DNA of 64,000 bases. Origin: Nitrospirota bacterium. GTDB taxonomy: Bacteria; Nitrospirota; Thermodesulfovibrionia; Thermodesulfovibrionales; UBA1546. Below are positions 63,733 through 64,000 of this stretch, one piece after another. The stretch is from assembly GCA_016195565.1 (NCBI GenBank), contig JACPZK010000004.1, positions 68,003 through 132,002 of the forward strand, written 5' to 3'. The number at the start of each line of letters is the position of its first letter. Positions within the stretch are counted from its first letter, which is position 1. The notes beneath the pieces are model-generated. The model searched no databases. It worked only from the letters and a program-made list of their open reading frames with translations, and had not been told where the DNA came from. Made by a program: the position numbers and the translations under genes.

Positions 63733-63855
63733 ATGGGCCGTATAATGCTTGCCTTTATTGCTGCTTATATCACCGCAACGTATATCTTTACTCATCACAT
63801 GGAAGGCGTGATTTTAAAGAGTGCTTCCCACAGATACGGAGGAAGCGGAATTTGA
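63733..63855 (+). CDS. Possible 40-residue membrane mini-protein
   Basis: MGRIMLAFIAAYITATYIFTHHMEGVILKSASHRYGGSGI: a short hydrophobic helix and basic tail. Starts 26 bases after site 7 without a clear ribosome site. Too short to be sure; listed because the site is close. Confidence 0.35.
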   Translation: MGRIMLAFIAAYITATYIFTHHMEGVILKSASHRYGGSGI

Positions 63856-63923
63856 CATCCTCTAAAAAGTGTGATTTAATTCAATTAACATATAATCAAT
63901 ATTGCCAAATAATAGGTTTGTTT

Positions 63924-64000
63924 ATGGCAGAGGTGAATGTTAACAAGGAAGTTTCAGGCGAAAAGAATGGGGTAACTAACATGTATGACTTAGCTAACTT
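63924..64000 (+). CDS. Start of an ORF running off the window
   Basis: ATG at 63924 opens a frame that stays open to the window end (MAEVNVNKEVSGEKNGVTNMYDL). The ribosome site is weak. Only 25 codons visible, so no function can be given. Confidence 0.4.
   Translation, partial: MAEVNVNKEVSGEKNGVTNMYDLAN

Overview
The window reads as chromosome from a Gram-negative (diderm), facultatively or strictly anaerobic bacterium. It carries lipoproteins with lipoboxes, an Omp85/TamB pair, an OmpA-like lipoprotein, a Tat-exported membrane-bound [NiFe] uptake hydrogenase, the siroheme-pathway type heme synthase AhbD, an octaheme nitrite reductase and a cytochrome-c type NO reductase. This mixture, together with many short REP-like palindromes, suggests Nitrospirota or a deltaproteobacterial-type lineage. 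That placement is inference; no rRNA is present to confirm it.

Layout. (1) 0.1-9.2 kb: a plus-strand accessory cluster of ten tightly spaced genes. It is unusually rich in predicted papain-fold (Cys-His-Asp) proteins: a lipoprotein cysteine protease, a four-repeat lipoprotein with a C-terminal Cys/His domain, and two transglutaminase-like proteins. A SAP-like mini-protein and a two-HKD phospholipase-D-like protein follow. (2) 9.4-11.6 kb: a 58-codon ORF, a perfect 16-bp hairpin and a B12-binding radical SAM enzyme, a possible peptide-modification locus. (3) 11.7-16.2 kb: minus-strand hyaA-hyaB-hyaC-maturation protease-hypC behind a strong promoter. (4) 16.2-37 kb: mostly minus-strand housekeeping genes (hom, aminotransferase, lipA, tmRNA, smpB, sod, hemE, ahbD, hflX, an M1/ChaN/PDZ fusion). 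Small modules interrupt these: a zeta-like toxin pair between 93-bp direct repeats, an SDH_sah protease pair, a restriction-modification pair inserted between ahbD and hemE, and a PIN toxin pair. (5) 37-50 kb: lemA and two TPM-domain genes, then an OmpA-like lipoprotein, a seven-POTRA Omp85 protein, tamB and glnD. (6) 50-54 kb: a decayed REP-type transposase between inverted repeats, a hydrolase, and fabF with two in-frame tandem-repeat insertions. (7) 54-64 kb: a nitrosative/nitrite block with a Crp/Fnr regulator, small redox proteins, octaheme nitrite reductase, norC-norB, a polyferredoxin, a cupin and an HPP-family membrane protein.

The most coherent signal is in region 7. Seven 16-bp palindromes of the form TATGA-N6-TCATA precede nearly every transcription unit from 55.6 to 63.9 kb. 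The Crp/Fnr protein encoded immediately before them is the obvious candidate reader. Together they outline a compact regulon for nitrite reduction to ammonium, NO reduction to N2O and associated electron transfer.

Genome-scale oddities: short tandem-repeat insertions kept in frame inside hom and fabF, a single in-frame amber codon between the catalytic His and Asp of a transglutaminase-like protein, an hflX that appears to start at ATT, and a hydrogenase small subunit in which one proximal-cluster Cys is Asp and the medial-cluster Pro is Cys.
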